A stretch of DNA of 64,000 nt, taken from the NCBI GenBank assembly GCA_005765155.1, contig VCCP01000004.1, positions 3,472,001 through 3,536,000 of the forward strand. Reading direction: 5' to 3'. The DNA comes from Zelopaecilomyces penicillatus (Eukaryota > Ascomycota > Sordariomycetes > Hypocreales > Pseudodiploosporaceae). Positions 1-13,133 of the stretch are shown one piece after another. The number at the start of each line of letters is the position of its first letter. Position 1 is the stretch's first letter. The position numbers and the translations under genes were made by a program. The notes beneath the pieces are model-generated. The model saw only the letters and a list, made by a program, of their open reading frames with translations. It was not told the origin of the DNA and searched no databases.

Positions 1-433
1 AGACTATTGCTGAATGGCGAAAGGCTGGATACCAAGACCAGGAAGGTTATGAGAACTTTGCCTCTCTGCTCGAGCAGCCCAAGGAGGATGCGAGGGTGAG
101 TGTAATAGATGCGGCTATGTTAGTTGTAAAGTGCTAATCTGCAATAGGATCTTATCACGGATCGATTCCCACTGCCACGTTTCATTGTTTGTGACGCAGG
201 TGGATCTCAAGCTCGGTTCCTGTTGTCAAAGCTCAATCCCTCAACAACACATACTACGGGACCATACGGTGGTGTTGGAGCTACCTCAGCGCAAACAATA
301 TTCACTGATGATGTGTCTTTACAGACTTTCATGGATCATTTAATGAAGTATGCATCATGGTCACTGTAATGTCTTCATTTATTATCTATAGCTAACTAAG
401 ACATACAGGCTTGCTGTGAGCGGTACAAATTAG
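1..433 (+). CDS. SEC23: SEC23, 3' end (COPII coat GTPase-activating subunit), partial
   Basis: This is the C-terminal part of Sec23, the COPII inner-coat subunit that stimulates Sar1 GTPase at ER exit sites. The start lies upstream of the window. Three exons are visible: 3-95 in frame (TIAEWRKAGYQDQEGYENF), 148-347 (DLITDRFPLPRFIVCD, then RFLLSKLNPSTTHTTG and TDDVSLQTFMDHLMK), and 409-433, which ends LAVSGTN-stop. The introns are 96-147 (GTGAGT...AATAG, phase 0) and 348-408 (GTATGC...ACAG, with CTAAC at 392-396). The gelsolin-like C-terminal region with TDDVSLQ.FM.HL is diagnostic of Sec23. A continuous frame at 131-343 reads through the wrong phase and is not the protein. No disabling mutation is seen, and base composition is normal although the gene sits about 2 kb from heavily mutated DNA. 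Confidence 0.95.
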
Positions 434-994
434 GGGTAGAGAGCGACGTATGTTCGATCGCCTGGTGTGCTGCCTCACTTCCTGACACAATTGACATTTT
501 CTGACATGGGTTCTCAAGCCTTAGAGACAAGCAGGCTGATATGGACTGTTCGCATCCTTGCCATGATGGGAAGGAGTTGGTAAACTAATAGCCTAAAATC
601 CTTTCATGAACCAATCTGCAAGTCAAAATGCTTCCCTCATGATTACCAAAGAAGAGTCTTTCATAACAATTTGCAATGCTTTGTATCACAGATACTCTAA
701 CACTTGATCTATTAATGGATACGCATGACATGTCTGATGTAGCAGTTGGTGTTCTAAATCATGATTTGATGCCTAATTCGCTGCCCACATGTTCCCTAGG
801 TAGGTTGTGGGAACTCCAGCACATCACGTGACGCTTGATGGTAACATCCTCTGATTACATAATGAGGGGTGAATTAGGGCCAGGTTAGCACACAAAACTT
901 CTCTCTGCCATCCAGCATCCACGCTCAAGCACCTCCATCTCCAAAATATCACGGCACGCAAACCACGAGCCTCTGCCGCACCGCAACTTTCAAC
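434..994 (+). promoter_or_regulatory. SEC23 3' flank and RPL12 promoter region
   Basis: This intergenic stretch of about 560 bp has no coding potential that I can support. Two motifs fit a ribosomal-protein promoter. TCACGTGAC (824-832) is a palindromic Cbf1-type E-box. TTAGGGCC (874-881) is a Tbf1-type TTAGGG box. The region just before the ATG (about 896-990) is C/T-rich and purine-poor, as is common for highly expressed fungal genes. The motif assignment rests on known Cbf1/Tbf1 control of ribosomal-protein genes in many ascomycetes; binding here is inferred. Confidence 0.55.
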
Positions 995-1727
995 ATGCGT
1001 ATGCGCTCTCTGTTCAAGCTTATCTGCTTCTTTCCTAAATATATGAAGCTAACGCTGTCAAACAGCTCCTAAAATCGACCCCAATGAGATCAAGATCATG
1101 TTGGTGTTTTGAAAAAATTCCACATTATCATGGATTCAATAGCTAATCATATCTTAGTCACCTCCGGGCTACTGGTGGTGAGGTCGGTGCTTCTTCAGCT
1201 CTTGCCCCTAAGATTGGACCTCTTGGTCTCTCCCCGAAGAAGGTGGGAGAAGACATCGCCAAGGCTACTGGTGACTGGGTACGTTTCTTTAATTTTCAGT
1301 CTTGTTAGAAGGCCGCTGCTAACTGTAATCATAGAAAGGCTTGCGTGTGACCGTTAAGCTTACAATTCAAAACCGTCAAGCCCAAGTCTCTGTCGTTCCC
1401 ACTGCATCATCTTTGATCATCAAGGCTCTGAAAGAGCCACCCCGTGACCGGAAGAAGGAGAAGAACATCAAGCACAACAAGTCTGTCAGCCTTGATGAGA
1501 TCGTCGAGATTGCTCGTACTATGCGCTACAAATCTTTTTCGAAAGAGTTGAAGGGAACAGTGAAGGAAATTTTAGGTACAGCTTACAGTGTTGGATGCCA
1601 AGTAGATGGCAAACCTCCAAAGGCAGTCATTGAGGGCATTGACAGTGGAGAGATCGACAGTAAGTTGCCAATCTATACAAGTTTGCGAGACGGGTACTGA
1701 CTTAGTCTATTAGTTCCCGACCAGTAG
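995..1727 (+). CDS. RPL12: 60S ribosomal protein L12 (uL11), complete, five exons
   Basis: This is the cytosolic large-subunit protein uL11, part of the ribosomal stalk base that supports GTPase factors. The exons are 995-998, 1066-1099, 1158-1278, 1335-1659 and 1714-1727 (498 nt, 165 residues, the usual family length). Exon 1 is only ATG plus one base. Exon 2 reads PKIDPNEIKI, exon 3 HLRATGGEVGASSALAPKIG and KKVGEDIAKATGDW, and exon 4 begins KGLRVTVKLTIQNRQAQV and contains IARTMRYKSFSKELKGT. The last exon gives IPDQ-stop. Intron 1 (999-1065) has GCTAAC, intron 2 (1100-1157) starts GTTGGT, intron 3 (1279-1334) has GCTAAC, and intron 4 (1660-1713) has ACTGAC. An alternative acceptor at 1705 would shorten the tail by two residues. 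The gene appears intact and is the last one before the AT-rich block. Confidence 0.97.
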
Positions 1728-2328
1728 ATGACAAATACAATCCTGTGAAAGGCGAGCTTGTCAATTGGGCGTGGCAGATATGGGGTGATCCAACATCCAT
1801 GTTGTCCAGCTAAAACTGCAACTGTCCGTTCGCGTTTTCCAACCCGTGAATGTGTGCTTAATTTCATGTTATGTGACCCTTGGCTACACTCCGAAATTTA
1901 CCATGACTTCACGGTGGTATATTTCTATTTTTGCTCAAGGAAGATCAAATCCAATGGCCTCATACTCACCGCGACGTTTAACATCTCTGTGGATGGAGCG
2001 GTCCATTAATTAGGCCAACATGTGTTGCGTGTAAAGCTCCGGGTTCGTGAATCATCGTGTTATATCGCACTTTTCTAGGCTTTGTTTCAGTCTCACCGTC
2101 TTCGGTGGTGGTCGTGTAATGCCATTGCAAAGCATAACATGTAACACATGACTGTAGTCTTTACCTATAGTATCGTGGGCTTTACCTATAACACCTGGAA
2201 ATAGGTATAAGCTTTCTTACTGATATAATTATTAAAATTATCAGTTCCTATCTATCTTTATATAATTCTTATATTTTAATTTATAGATACCCGTTGGTGT
2301 GGTCTTTGTGTAGGGCACACTTAGGCAA
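1728..2328. other. RPL12 downstream region and transition to AT-rich DNA
   Basis: There is no gene here. The first 350 bases keep normal composition and probably hold the RPL12 3' UTR and spacer; an 83-codon open frame on the + strand (1758-2009) shows no recognisable protein and no splice context. CTTTACCTATA occurs twice near 2160 and 2188. From about 2210 the sequence becomes AT-rich, with a short GC island at 2288-2330, the last ordinary sequence before the block. Confidence 0.6.
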
Positions 2329-2433
2329 CTAATTAAAAGACATACCTTTTAATTAGCTTAAAAATCCCTAGGATACCTAAAATTTCAGGATAGTAAAATA
2401 CCTTAATAATATATTAATAAATAAGGTATTTTA
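2329..2433. repeat. Two perfect inverted repeats at the isochore edge
   Basis: CTAATTAAAAG (2329-2339) and CTTTTAATTAG (2346-2356) form an 11-bp stem with a 6-base loop. TAAAATACCTTA (2394-2405) and TAAGGTATTTTA (2422-2433) form a 12-bp stem with a 16-base loop. Both lie where composition changes. They could be terminal sequences of a small element, or chance palindromes made likely by the high AT content. Confidence 0.5.
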
Positions 2434-5400
2434 TTTATTAATACTATATTAATTTAATATATAAAGATATAATTTAATAATATTATAATATATTATTTTT
2501 ATATTTAAACCTTATAAAAAAAGGTTATTTAAAGCTATTTAATACTATTTAATACTATCTAAGGCTATATATAAGGCTATATAATAAGCTTAATTATTAT
2601 TATTTTTTTATATCTTTTATTAATTATTTATATATCTTTATATAATATATTAAGCTAGATTATAAAGCTTTTTAATATATAGTATTATATAGAATAATAA
2701 TAATATTAAAAGAATATTATTTTTAATTTTTTATAATATTAATTATTATATATTTTATATAATTTCTTATATATATTCTAATAAATTAATATTACTATTA
2801 TCTTTATTATTCTTATTTTTAAAAGGGCTTATATTAAAATTAATAAAGCTATTATTTCTTTTTCTTTATAAGATATTTAATATATTATTAAGAATCTTTA
2901 ATTATTTAAGAGTATAATTAAGAGTTTATTAAATTCTTAATATATATTTTATATTAATTAAAAAGCTATCTTTTTTTTAGTTTAAAAGCTTATATATAGC
3001 TTTATCTTAATATTTAAATAAAGAATATTCTTAATCTTTATATATATTTTTAAATTATTTTTTTAAAGATTAAACCATTTTTATTAGCTTAAATAAGCTA
3101 TTTTTTTATTTTTTATTATTATATTTTAAGCCTTTTATATATAAATAAAAAGCTTTATATATTATTAATAATTAATATTATTATTCTTTTTTTAAGTTTT
3201 TTTTTAATTTATTTAATCTTATTAATATATATTATAAAGGTTTAAGCTTATAATAAATTATATTAATAATTTTATTAATTGCTTTAGCTTTTATTTATTT
3301 ATTAATTTATTAATATATCTTATATAATTATTAATAAAGTTATTAATATATATTTTAAATATAAAAGCTTTTATAATTATATAAGCTATTTAATAAAGAT
3401 TTTTATAGATTAATAAAGTTAATATATTAAAATAATATATATATATATTAAAGAGTATTTATAGCTATTTAAAAATATATTTTCTTTAATAATAATAAGG
3501 TATAAGCTAGATTTATTATTTATTATTTATAATATTATTTATTAAGGAATTATTTTATTATTAATTTATTTATTAATAAAAAAAGCTTTATTTTTTTAAA
3601 GCTATTTATAATATTATAAATTATAAATCCTATATTATAAATATATTAAAAAGAAAAGAGAAAATTAAGATATAAAAATATAAGATTACTTTTAAAAAAG
3701 GATTTTTAAAAGGCCTTTTAATATATTATTTTTAAAGGCTAAAAAATATTAATATTTAAAGATTATAAAATATATATTAAATAAAAAAAGAATTATAATA
3801 ATAATATTAAATAAAATATAATATTTAATAAATTATATTATAATATAATTTATAAAGCTATTAATAATTAAAAGATAATAAATCTTATTTAATTTTAATT
3901 ATTAAATTAAAGATTTTAACATTAATATTTAATATTAATTAACTTTTTAAAGCTATTTATTATAATTAAATTATTTTTTAAAATTAAGATTAAAGTATTA
4001 TATAATAAAAGATATCTTTTAAGATTAATAATTAAAATAATAAAATTAATTAAATATAATCTTTATATTATTAAATCCTAATTTAAATCTAATAGAATAT
4101 ATAATTTTATTAATATTAATTTATATTTAATTTTTTATTAAATAAATCTTAAATATAAATTAATAAAAAAATTATTTATAATATTTATTATATTAATAAA
4201 TATTATTAATTCTTTATTATTTAAATTAAGAATTTTAAATTATTGTATATATATTAATCTAATAATTATAATTTAAATATATTTATAAAAATAATTAAAT
4301 TAAATCTTATATTTATATTTATTTTATATTTTAAAAGTATTAATTTAATATTTAAAAATAATCTTTTTAAGATATTGAAAGAATAATTTAAGATTATAAA
4401 GATTAAAGCTTTTAAAAGATTTATAGGGATTTTTTATAGCTTTTATATATAATATCTTTAGCTTTAAATAATTTTTAATTTAATTTATATATTAGTTTTT
4501 TAAAATATCTTAAACTTAAAGATCTTATTATTTATAAAGATTATTTATAATATTTATAATTTAAAGCTTTATAATAGAAAAGCTATTAAATTATAAATTA
4601 TAAATAAAGATAATAAAAGTATTATCTTTTTTATTATTAAGGCTTTATAATTAATTTATATATTAAAAAAAGGGATTATCTTTTAAAATAAAATATATTA
4701 TTTAATTAATTATAAAATAATTTATATTAAATTAAAGAATAGCTTAATATAAAGAAAAAGGCTTTTTAATATAAGAAAAGTATTTATAATTAATAAGAAT
4801 AGCTTATATAACTTTAAAAATAAAAGAATAGATTTTTATATAAGCTAATAAAAGATAATTTTATAATATTTATAAAAGATATAAATTATAATATAATTAT
4901 TAATTAATTCTAATATAAAGGAATTATTTTAAATTTTTAAATATTTTAAGGATTTTTAAGTTAATTAAAAGCTTTATTTATAATTAATTATTTAAAGACT
5001 TTATATAAAGACTATATTAATAAATATTTAGAATTTAAAAGAATTTTAAAAGAAAATATTTAAAAATAAAATTTATTATTAAATTTATTTAAAGATATTT
5101 TATTAAAATTTATAAATAAAATAATTTAATTATAAAGATTAAATATAATTTTAATTATAAAATAATATATAATAATTAATCTTATATTTATTAAAAAAGA
5201 ATTATATAAATTAAATTTTAAATATAAATTAATAATAATTAAAAATTAGTTTTATATAATTAATATATTTATTTATATAAGCTTTAAAATAATTAATTTT
5301 ATATAATAAAGAATTATAAATTAATAAAAGATTTTATAAATTAATAATATTTTATAATAATTTATAAAATTTAATAAAAGCTAATAAAATTTTATATTTA

Positions 5401-6642
5401 ATAAGCTTTATAATATATTTTTAATAAAAAAAATAAAAGAAATTAATTATAATCTTTAATAAATATAATAAATATTAATTTAGTTTAAAAGCTAGCTTTA
5501 TTAATTTTTAATTATATAACTTTAATAAAATTAATATAATAATATTATATATATAAAGCTAATTTTTTATTAATTATTAAATATTAAAATAAGATTTATT
5601 ATATATAAAAGAATAAAAAAAATAATATAATAATAATATAAAAAGAATTCTTAATATTAAAAAGAAATTAATTTCTTTTTATTTATTAAATTAAAAAAGA
5701 TTATATATTTAATATAATAATTAATTTTAATTTTAAAATTAATTTAATTTAATTATAAGATTTATAATAATATAAGATTTATATTAAAAAATATTAATAA
5801 TTTAATAAAGATTAATTTTTAAAAGTATTTTAAAAAAGTATTTAATTAATTAATTTAAAAATATATTTATTAATTAAGATTTATATATAATATATTTAAA
5901 TTATTAATTAAAAAATAAAATTATTTAATTATTAAAAATATTTTATAAATATTATTAAATTATAAAATATAAAAATAATATATAAATATACTTAAAGAAA
6001 TAAAATATCTTTTATTATTAATTATTATATTATTTTTATATTTATAATATTAATTTAAAAGAAATAATATTTTTTATTAATAATATAATATATTATAAGC
6101 TTAAGCTTAAATTTAAGCTATAATTATAAATATAAAATAAATTTAAATTAAGCTTTAAAATATATAAATAAATAAGATTTCAAATAATAATAATCTTTTT
6201 TAAATTTATTAATAGCTTTTTTAATACTTATAAATAAAAATTATAAGATTAATTTATTATATTTTATAAATAAGATTTTTATATTTTTTTAAAAGAAATT
6301 ATTTAATAAAAAATAAAAAGTTTTATTATAAAATTAATAAATAATTAAATTTATTTTTAAATATTTATTTTAATAATTTTAAAAAAATTTATTTTATTTC
6401 TTTTATATAAAAATATAATTTATTAATTTAAGATTATAATATTTTTAATTAAATTTTATTTTATTTATTTTAAATATAAATCTTAATAAAAATATTTAAT
6501 AAAATTAAATTATATTTATAATAAAATTAAATTATATTTATAATAAAATTAAATTATATTTATAATAAAAAATAAATATATTTATAAATTTAATATTATT
6601 TTTTAAAATTAAAAATAATTAATATTATTTTAAAATTTATAA
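2434..6642. other. Hyper-AT block, no readable gene
   Basis: The sequence is almost entirely A and T. The few C and G bases sit in AGCT, AAGCTT, TCT/AGA, CCT/AGG and GAT/ATC contexts, while CA, TG and CG are nearly absent. No ORF, RNA gene or recognisable protein remains on either strand. A direct repeat of about 22 bp occurs three times at 6498-6568. The best explanation is repeat DNA mutated to saturation by RIP; the parent elements cannot be identified by reading. Confidence 0.75.
6498..6568. repeat. Tandem repeat, 22-bp unit x3
   Basis: Three consecutive copies of a 22-bp unit beginning AATAAAATTAAATTATAT appear identical. Identical units inside saturated RIP DNA suggest an expansion after most of the mutation had occurred. 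Confidence 0.8.
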
Positions 6643-6805
6643 GAATAAGTTTAATTTATAATAATTAAATAAGATAAGAATAATTATATTTAAATATTAT
6701 TATTATAAAAGATTATTATTTATTTTATTTATATTATAATAATAAAAATAAGCTAAAATATATTATTCTAGATATATATATTTTATATCTTATAATTTTA
6801 TTATA
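6643..6805 (-). repeat. G3 LTR, left copy
   Basis: It aligns by eye with 11181-11364 and 23409-23593. It lacks about 20 bases present in those two copies. All its C and G sites in CA/TG context are gone. Confidence 0.6.
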
Positions 6806-7364
6806 ATTATCTTTTTATTATTATAATAATAATCTAATATTATTATATATTAAATTTTAAACTTTTATTATTATTATATTATTATTAATCTAATTATAAA
6901 TTCTTAATTAAATAATAATAAAATATTATTTTTTTATTTTATCTTTTTATTATATTTTTATTATTATATCTCTTTTATCTTATGTCTTTATATCTTTATT
7001 ATTTATATCTTTTTAACTTTTATTTTATAATATTTATTATAATTAAATTATTATATTTTTATTCTTTTTCTTTTAGCTTTTTATTACCCTTTTTATTATA
7101 TTTTATTATTTGTTAAGATAGTATTTTAAAAGAAATTCTATACTCTTACTTATATTATTAAAAAGTAATTTAATTAAATAAATATGGTCTTAATATAAAA
7201 TTAATAATATATATATTATTTTTATACCTTAATAATAATTAATAAAAAAAAGATAAAAGATAAAATAAAACTTATTAAAATTATAATCAGCTTTTAATTT
7301 AATATAATACCTTTTAATACTTTATAATATAATTCTATTTTATTATAGAATAATTAAGCTAGCT

Positions 7365-7402
<38 letters not shown>

Positions 7403-10400
7403 AAATATAAAGTATATTTAATATATTTATTAATAATAAGTAGTATTAAGTTTATCTTTTTTTTTATAAAAAATTATTAATAATAATCTAATAATAAAAT
7501 CTATTAAGATTTATTTTTATAATTATATAGATATTAATATAAATTCTAGATATTTATATAATTAATAATATTATAATATTATATCTTAATAAATATTATA
7601 ATTTATAATATATCTTTTAATATTTTTATTTATAAATTATTATTAAAGTTTTATTATAATAGCTTTAAAATATAATTAATATTAAAATATTTAGATAAAG
7701 AATTATTATAATAAAATTAAAATAGTTTATTTTTTAAAAATAATTCTTTTAAAATATAAATATAATTTCTAGATTTAATAAAGCTATATATATTTATTAA
7801 TTAATATATAATATTATTATTATCTTATTTTTATAATAAATATATCTTTTATTAATATATCTTTTTATTATTAAATTAAATATTTTTAATAAATTCTTAT
7901 AAAAATTAAAAGATATTAATATTATAAAAAAAAAATTATAAAAGTATTCTATTTATAATTTTTAATAAAATTCTTTATTTATAATTTATTATAGATTTTA
8001 TTTATAAAAAGAAATTTAAATAATATTTTAATAAAAGATTATTATTATTTTAATTAATTATAATAAACTTTATAAATCTAGATTATAATATAAGAAAGAA
8101 ATCTATATTATTTAAAGCTTTATTTTTATAATTTAAGTATTTTAATAAGATATTTATTAGATTTAATTTATTTAATTTATATTTAATAATAAATTTATAA
8201 AGTATTAATATTATATATTTTTTAATTTATTTTTTTAATAATCTTATTTAAGATATAAAAGATTTAATATTTTAATAAATAAATAATATTTATATTTATT
8301 TTATAAATCTTTTTATATATCTTTATTAATATTAAAATAAATAAATAATAATAAATATTCTTTAATTAAAGGTATTATAATTAATCTTTATTAATATAAA
8401 TTTTAAAAGTTAAAATATAATAAAATATTATATAAAATTATTATTTTATTATAATATAATATAATATTTATTATTATAAATCTAGATATATTAATCTTAA
8501 AATATATTTAATATTATAAATTAAATTAATAAAAATATAATATTTTTTAAAATTTATTTTTAAGCTTAAATAAAGCTTATTATTTAATAGGGTTTAAAAT
8601 AACTTTTCTTAGCTTTTTTTTATTAATATTTTTTTTAATAAAATATTTAATAATATTATAATATTAAAATATTAATAAATAAATCTTTAATAAAATTTAT
8701 AAAATTTAAAAAAGATTTTTTTTTATAGATTCTTAATTTTTATTATTTTATAATTATTATAATTTTATCTAGATTCTTTTTTTTTAAGGATAAAATAAAA
8801 TCTAGAAGTTTTATTATTTTTTTATAGAATCAATATTTCTTTAGATTAATATATAATATTATAAATATATTAATTAAATTAAAAAATATTATTAAATGTT
8901 ATTAAATATTTATAATATATTTAAAAAGCTTTTTTTTTTAATTTTAATTTAATAATAAATATTCTTAATATTAATATTTAAGAAAGATTTAATATTTATA
9001 ATTTTATTTAAAATCTTTATAATAAGATATAAAGTATAATAATTCTTTTTTATAATCTTATTAAAACCTTAATAATTTATAAATAATTTAAGAGTTTTAT
9101 TTTTTTTAAAAGTAAAAAGAATTAATATCTTTATAAAGCTTTTAAAGGCTTATATATATTTTAATAATATATTTTTATTAAGATATTTTTATAGTTTTTA
9201 TAATTCTTATTAAAATAAAGAATAAAGAATATTATATAATAGGGTTTTATTTAATAATAAATTAATAATATAATCTATTATTTTATATATAAATAATATT
9301 TTAATAATCTTAAATTAGAAAATATTAAGGAAATTATATAACTTTAATAATAATTTATTAATATTTTAAAACCTTTTTATTTATTTCTTTTTTTATAAAA
9401 AGAATTAAATTATTTAAATAAGTAATTAAAAAAATAATTAATTTATTTTAATAAGCTTTTATAAATTAATATAATTATAATATTTTGATTTTATTTTAAA
9501 TTTATTTAAATTATTAAAACTTATTATATATATTTAATTATATTTAATATTTTATAATATTACTATTTCAAATAATATAGGATCTTTTTTCTTTTTTAAA
9601 TTATAATAAATCCTTAAATAAATATAAATAAATTTCAAGATTTATTCTTCTAAATTAATAAATAGAATAGATATTTTTTAAATATTATAAATATAAATTA
9701 ATTATTTATTTAGAATCTTTTAAAAAGGATTATTTTAATAAATATTTATTTTAAATTAATTTCTTTATAAATATTTTATTAATTAGATTTAATTTTAAAT
9801 ATATATTAAGATTTATATATATTTTAATAATATTTTATTTTTTAATTATTATTAATATATAAAAATAAATAATTATATTAATCTTTATCTTTTTAATTAT
9901 AATTAAAAGGCTTATTTTAATTAATAATCTTTTTTTAAATTATATTAATTATTATTTTTTCAATTTTAAAATAAATATTATTTATTATATTTATAATATC
10001 TTTTAAATAATATCTTATTATATAATTAGGATTATTATAAGAATAATAAATAAATTTTATTAATTATAATAGCCTTTCTTTTTATATTTAAGATAGGTCT
10101 GGTTTTATTAATTAATTTAAATTAAGGCTATTATTTTAAAATATAAGATTTAAATAATTTTCTTTATAATTAAATAATATCTATATAATATTAAATTTAT
10201 TTTTTATTTATTATTATATTAATAGGCTTTTTAATTATATTAGATTTATTTTATTTATTTAAAATTCTTTTTTAAATAATATATTAGGTTTTATTATTTT
10301 CTTTTTATTGATTTTATAACTTTCTTTTTATTTTATAGCTTTTTTATAATTACTTTATAATCCTAATTATTTCCTTATATATTATAAAGAATTCTTTATT

Positions 10401-11180
10401 ATTTATTTTTATATTAATTTAATATAATAATTAAAGCTTAATAAAAAAAGATAATATTAATTATATCTTTATAAGCTTTATATAAGTCTATTAATATTCT
10501 AAAGCTAAAAAGAAATCTTATAATAATTAATTAATCTTTATATTAAGAAATTATATATTAAATAAATATCTATTATTTAAAAACTAGAATCCTTAAATAA
10601 ATATTTAATTTATATAATAAATACATTCTAATTTAATTATAAATTAATACCTTTTTATTAAGGATTTATCTAGTATTTTATATTTAATGATTCTTAATAT
10701 TTTTAATTTATATTATTAATTATTTTATTAATTTGATTTTTTATATTATAATATACTTTTTTATTTCTTTAAAAATAATAATCTAGATTATTTATTTAGA
10801 TTTTTTAATTTTTTAATAATTCTTTATAAAATAAATAAATAATTAAAATTAATTTTATAAGCCTTATATTATAATTAGAATTATTATTATTTTATTAAAT
10901 TTATAATTATATTTTTATATAAAATATTAAAAACAAGATGTTTAATTTAATATTATTATTTTTAAATAGTTTTTTATTAAAGTTATAATTATATTTTTAA
11001 TCCCTTTATAATTAATTATTCTTAATTAAAGGGTTTATTTAAAACTAAGATATCTTAATTAATATTATTTAAATATTTTAAAGATATTTCTATTAACTTT
11101 TATCTTTTTTATATTAAGATTTTATATAATATAATTATATTTATTTTAGGTAATTATATAAAGAAATAATAGAATTATAA

Positions 11181-11364
11181 TAATAGATTTAATTTATAAT
11201 AATTAAATAAAATAAGAATAATTATATTTAAGTATTATTATTATAAAAGATTATTATTTATTTTATTTATATTATAATATTAAAATAAATTAAAAAATAC
11301 TATATATATAAAGATTATAATTTATTTTATAGATATATATTTTATACCTTATAATCCTATTATA
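11181..11364 (-). repeat. G3 LTR, right copy
   Basis: It starts TAATAGATTTAATTTATAAT and ends CCTATTATA, about 184 bp. It is colinear with the 185-bp copy at 23409-23593, differing mostly by C/T and G/A. Confidence 0.65.
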
Positions 11365-13059
11365 AAATTATTTAAAAATTATAAAATATAATTTATAATT
11401 AAAATCTAAATAAAGATTAATAATAAAAATTTATTTTAATTATAGATAATTTTAAAATTATTAAAAGATTTAATTTTAAGATTATTTTAAATATAATATA
11501 AATAGATTTATTTTATTATTAAAAATAATCTTTAAAATAAATAAATAAAAGAAGTTTTATAAAAAGGTTTTATTTAATTAAATATATTAATATTATTATA
11601 ATTATAAAACTTATATTTATTATATTAATAAAATAATAAAAATATTTAATATTTAATATAATTAAAATATTTATTAATATTTATAAAATAAATATTATTA
11701 AATAATATATTAAAAATAAATATTAAATAATAATCTTATTATAATTCTTTATAAAATTATATAATATTATTTAATAATTAATACTTATTTATCTTTTTAT
11801 TAAAATATAATAAATTATTATACTTAAATTTAAATTATATTAAATAAATAATAAATAAATTCTTTTTAAAAGCCTTTATATAATATATTATAAAATTAAT
11901 AAAAAAAAAAATTTAAAAAGAAAATTAATTATTATATTTTTTATTTATTAAAAAAGCTTTAAAAGAATAAAGATGTTTTTTAAATTATTAAGCTTTAATA
12001 AAATTATAATAAATTATTAATATTTATTATTATTAATTAAAAAGATATTTAAATTATTATTTAATATTATTTAATATATTAAAGATTTTTATAATCTTTA
12101 AAAATATATTAATTTAATTTTAAAATATATTTAATTAATATTATAATATATATAAAAATGTTTAAAAAGGTTTTTTTATAAATAATTTAAAATATATTTA
12201 TATAATAATAAAAAGATAGCTTATATATTAATATTAATAAATATATATTTATTATAATTATTATTAAAGATTTAATATTTATTATAAAAGTAAATAAAGC
12301 TATATATTAAATATTAAAATAGATTATAATAATAAAAATATAAAATATATCTATATAAATATAAGAAAATAAAGGATTTTAAACTTTTATTAAAGTTTAT
12401 TAAGATTTTATTTTAATTAAATTTAATTAATTTTCTTTTAATAAAATAATCAAAGATTTTATCTTTAAAATATTAAAATAAATATTAATTATAAAATAAT
12501 TTTTAATTTAATAAAATCTTAAAAAATATATAATTATTAAAATTAATTAATTAAAATAAATATTAAAAGAATATTATTATAATTATATAATAATATATTA
12601 TTTTTAATTATATATTATTTAATTATATTTATTATAATTTAAAAGAATTATATAATTTATAATAAAGAACTTTTAATAATTATATTTTATTTAAAAATAT
12701 AATTAATTAAGCTTAAAAAGATAATAAAATTATTTATTATCTTAATTAATTATAAAAATCTATAATATTTAATAAGCTTAAAAAGCCTTTTAAATAATAG
12801 ATTAAATAAATAATTTAATTTTTATTTTATTTTATTTAGCTTTTAACTATTTTAATTTAATATAATAATAAAAAAATAAAATATAAAAAATAAAAAGATA
12901 ATTTTAATATAAATTATATATATAATTAAAATAGGTTTAATATATATTTATATATTATTTAAAAAGAAAATAAATAATCTTTTAAATAAAATAATTTTAT
13001 TTAAATATATTTATTTATTTAATCTTTAAAATTAAGCCTTTTAAAATTATTTTATTTAT

Positions 13060-13133
13060 AATTATTATTTAAATATAATTAATTATTATTTAAATATAAT
13101 TAATTATTATTTAAATATAATTAATTATTATTA
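13060..13133. repeat. Tandem repeat, 21-bp unit x3.3
   Basis: The unit begins AATTATTATTTAAATATAAT and is repeated without visible change. Confidence 0.8.

Larger units (their letters stand above)
6643..11364 (-). mobile_element. G3: relic Ty3/gypsy-type LTR retrotransposon, hyper-RIPed
   Basis: Two direct LTR-like repeats bound this relic: 6643-6805 and 11181-11364. They share TTTAATTTATAATAATTAAA and TATTATTATTATAAAAGA, and end in TTTATTATA or CCTATTATA. A better preserved related LTR lies at 23409-23593. The interior follows the G1 pol on the minus strand: about 7270-7340 corresponds to 26200-26340 and 43790-43900 (TAATATAATACCTTTTAATA), and 8690-9130 corresponds to the G1 reverse-transcriptase segment (TATAATCTTATTAAAACCTT at 9051-9070 matches TATAATCCTATTAAAACCCT in G1). 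No frame is open. The internal length (about 4.4 kb) is shorter than G1, so deletions are likely. Confidence 0.6.

Noticed and set aside
131..343. A 70-residue open frame at the left edge
   Set aside because: It is out of phase with the SEC23 exons at 148-347, whose translation is clearly Sec23.
1109..1357. An open frame overlapping RPL12 introns 2 and 3
   Set aside because: It is a frame-shifted reading of RPL12 exon 3 with intron sequence; the spliced RPL12 model explains the region.
1758..2009. An 83-residue open frame after RPL12, with an opposite-strand frame at 1673-1867
   Set aside because: Neither has recognisable sequence, introns or context; they overlap the RPL12 end and its 3' flank and look like chance frames.
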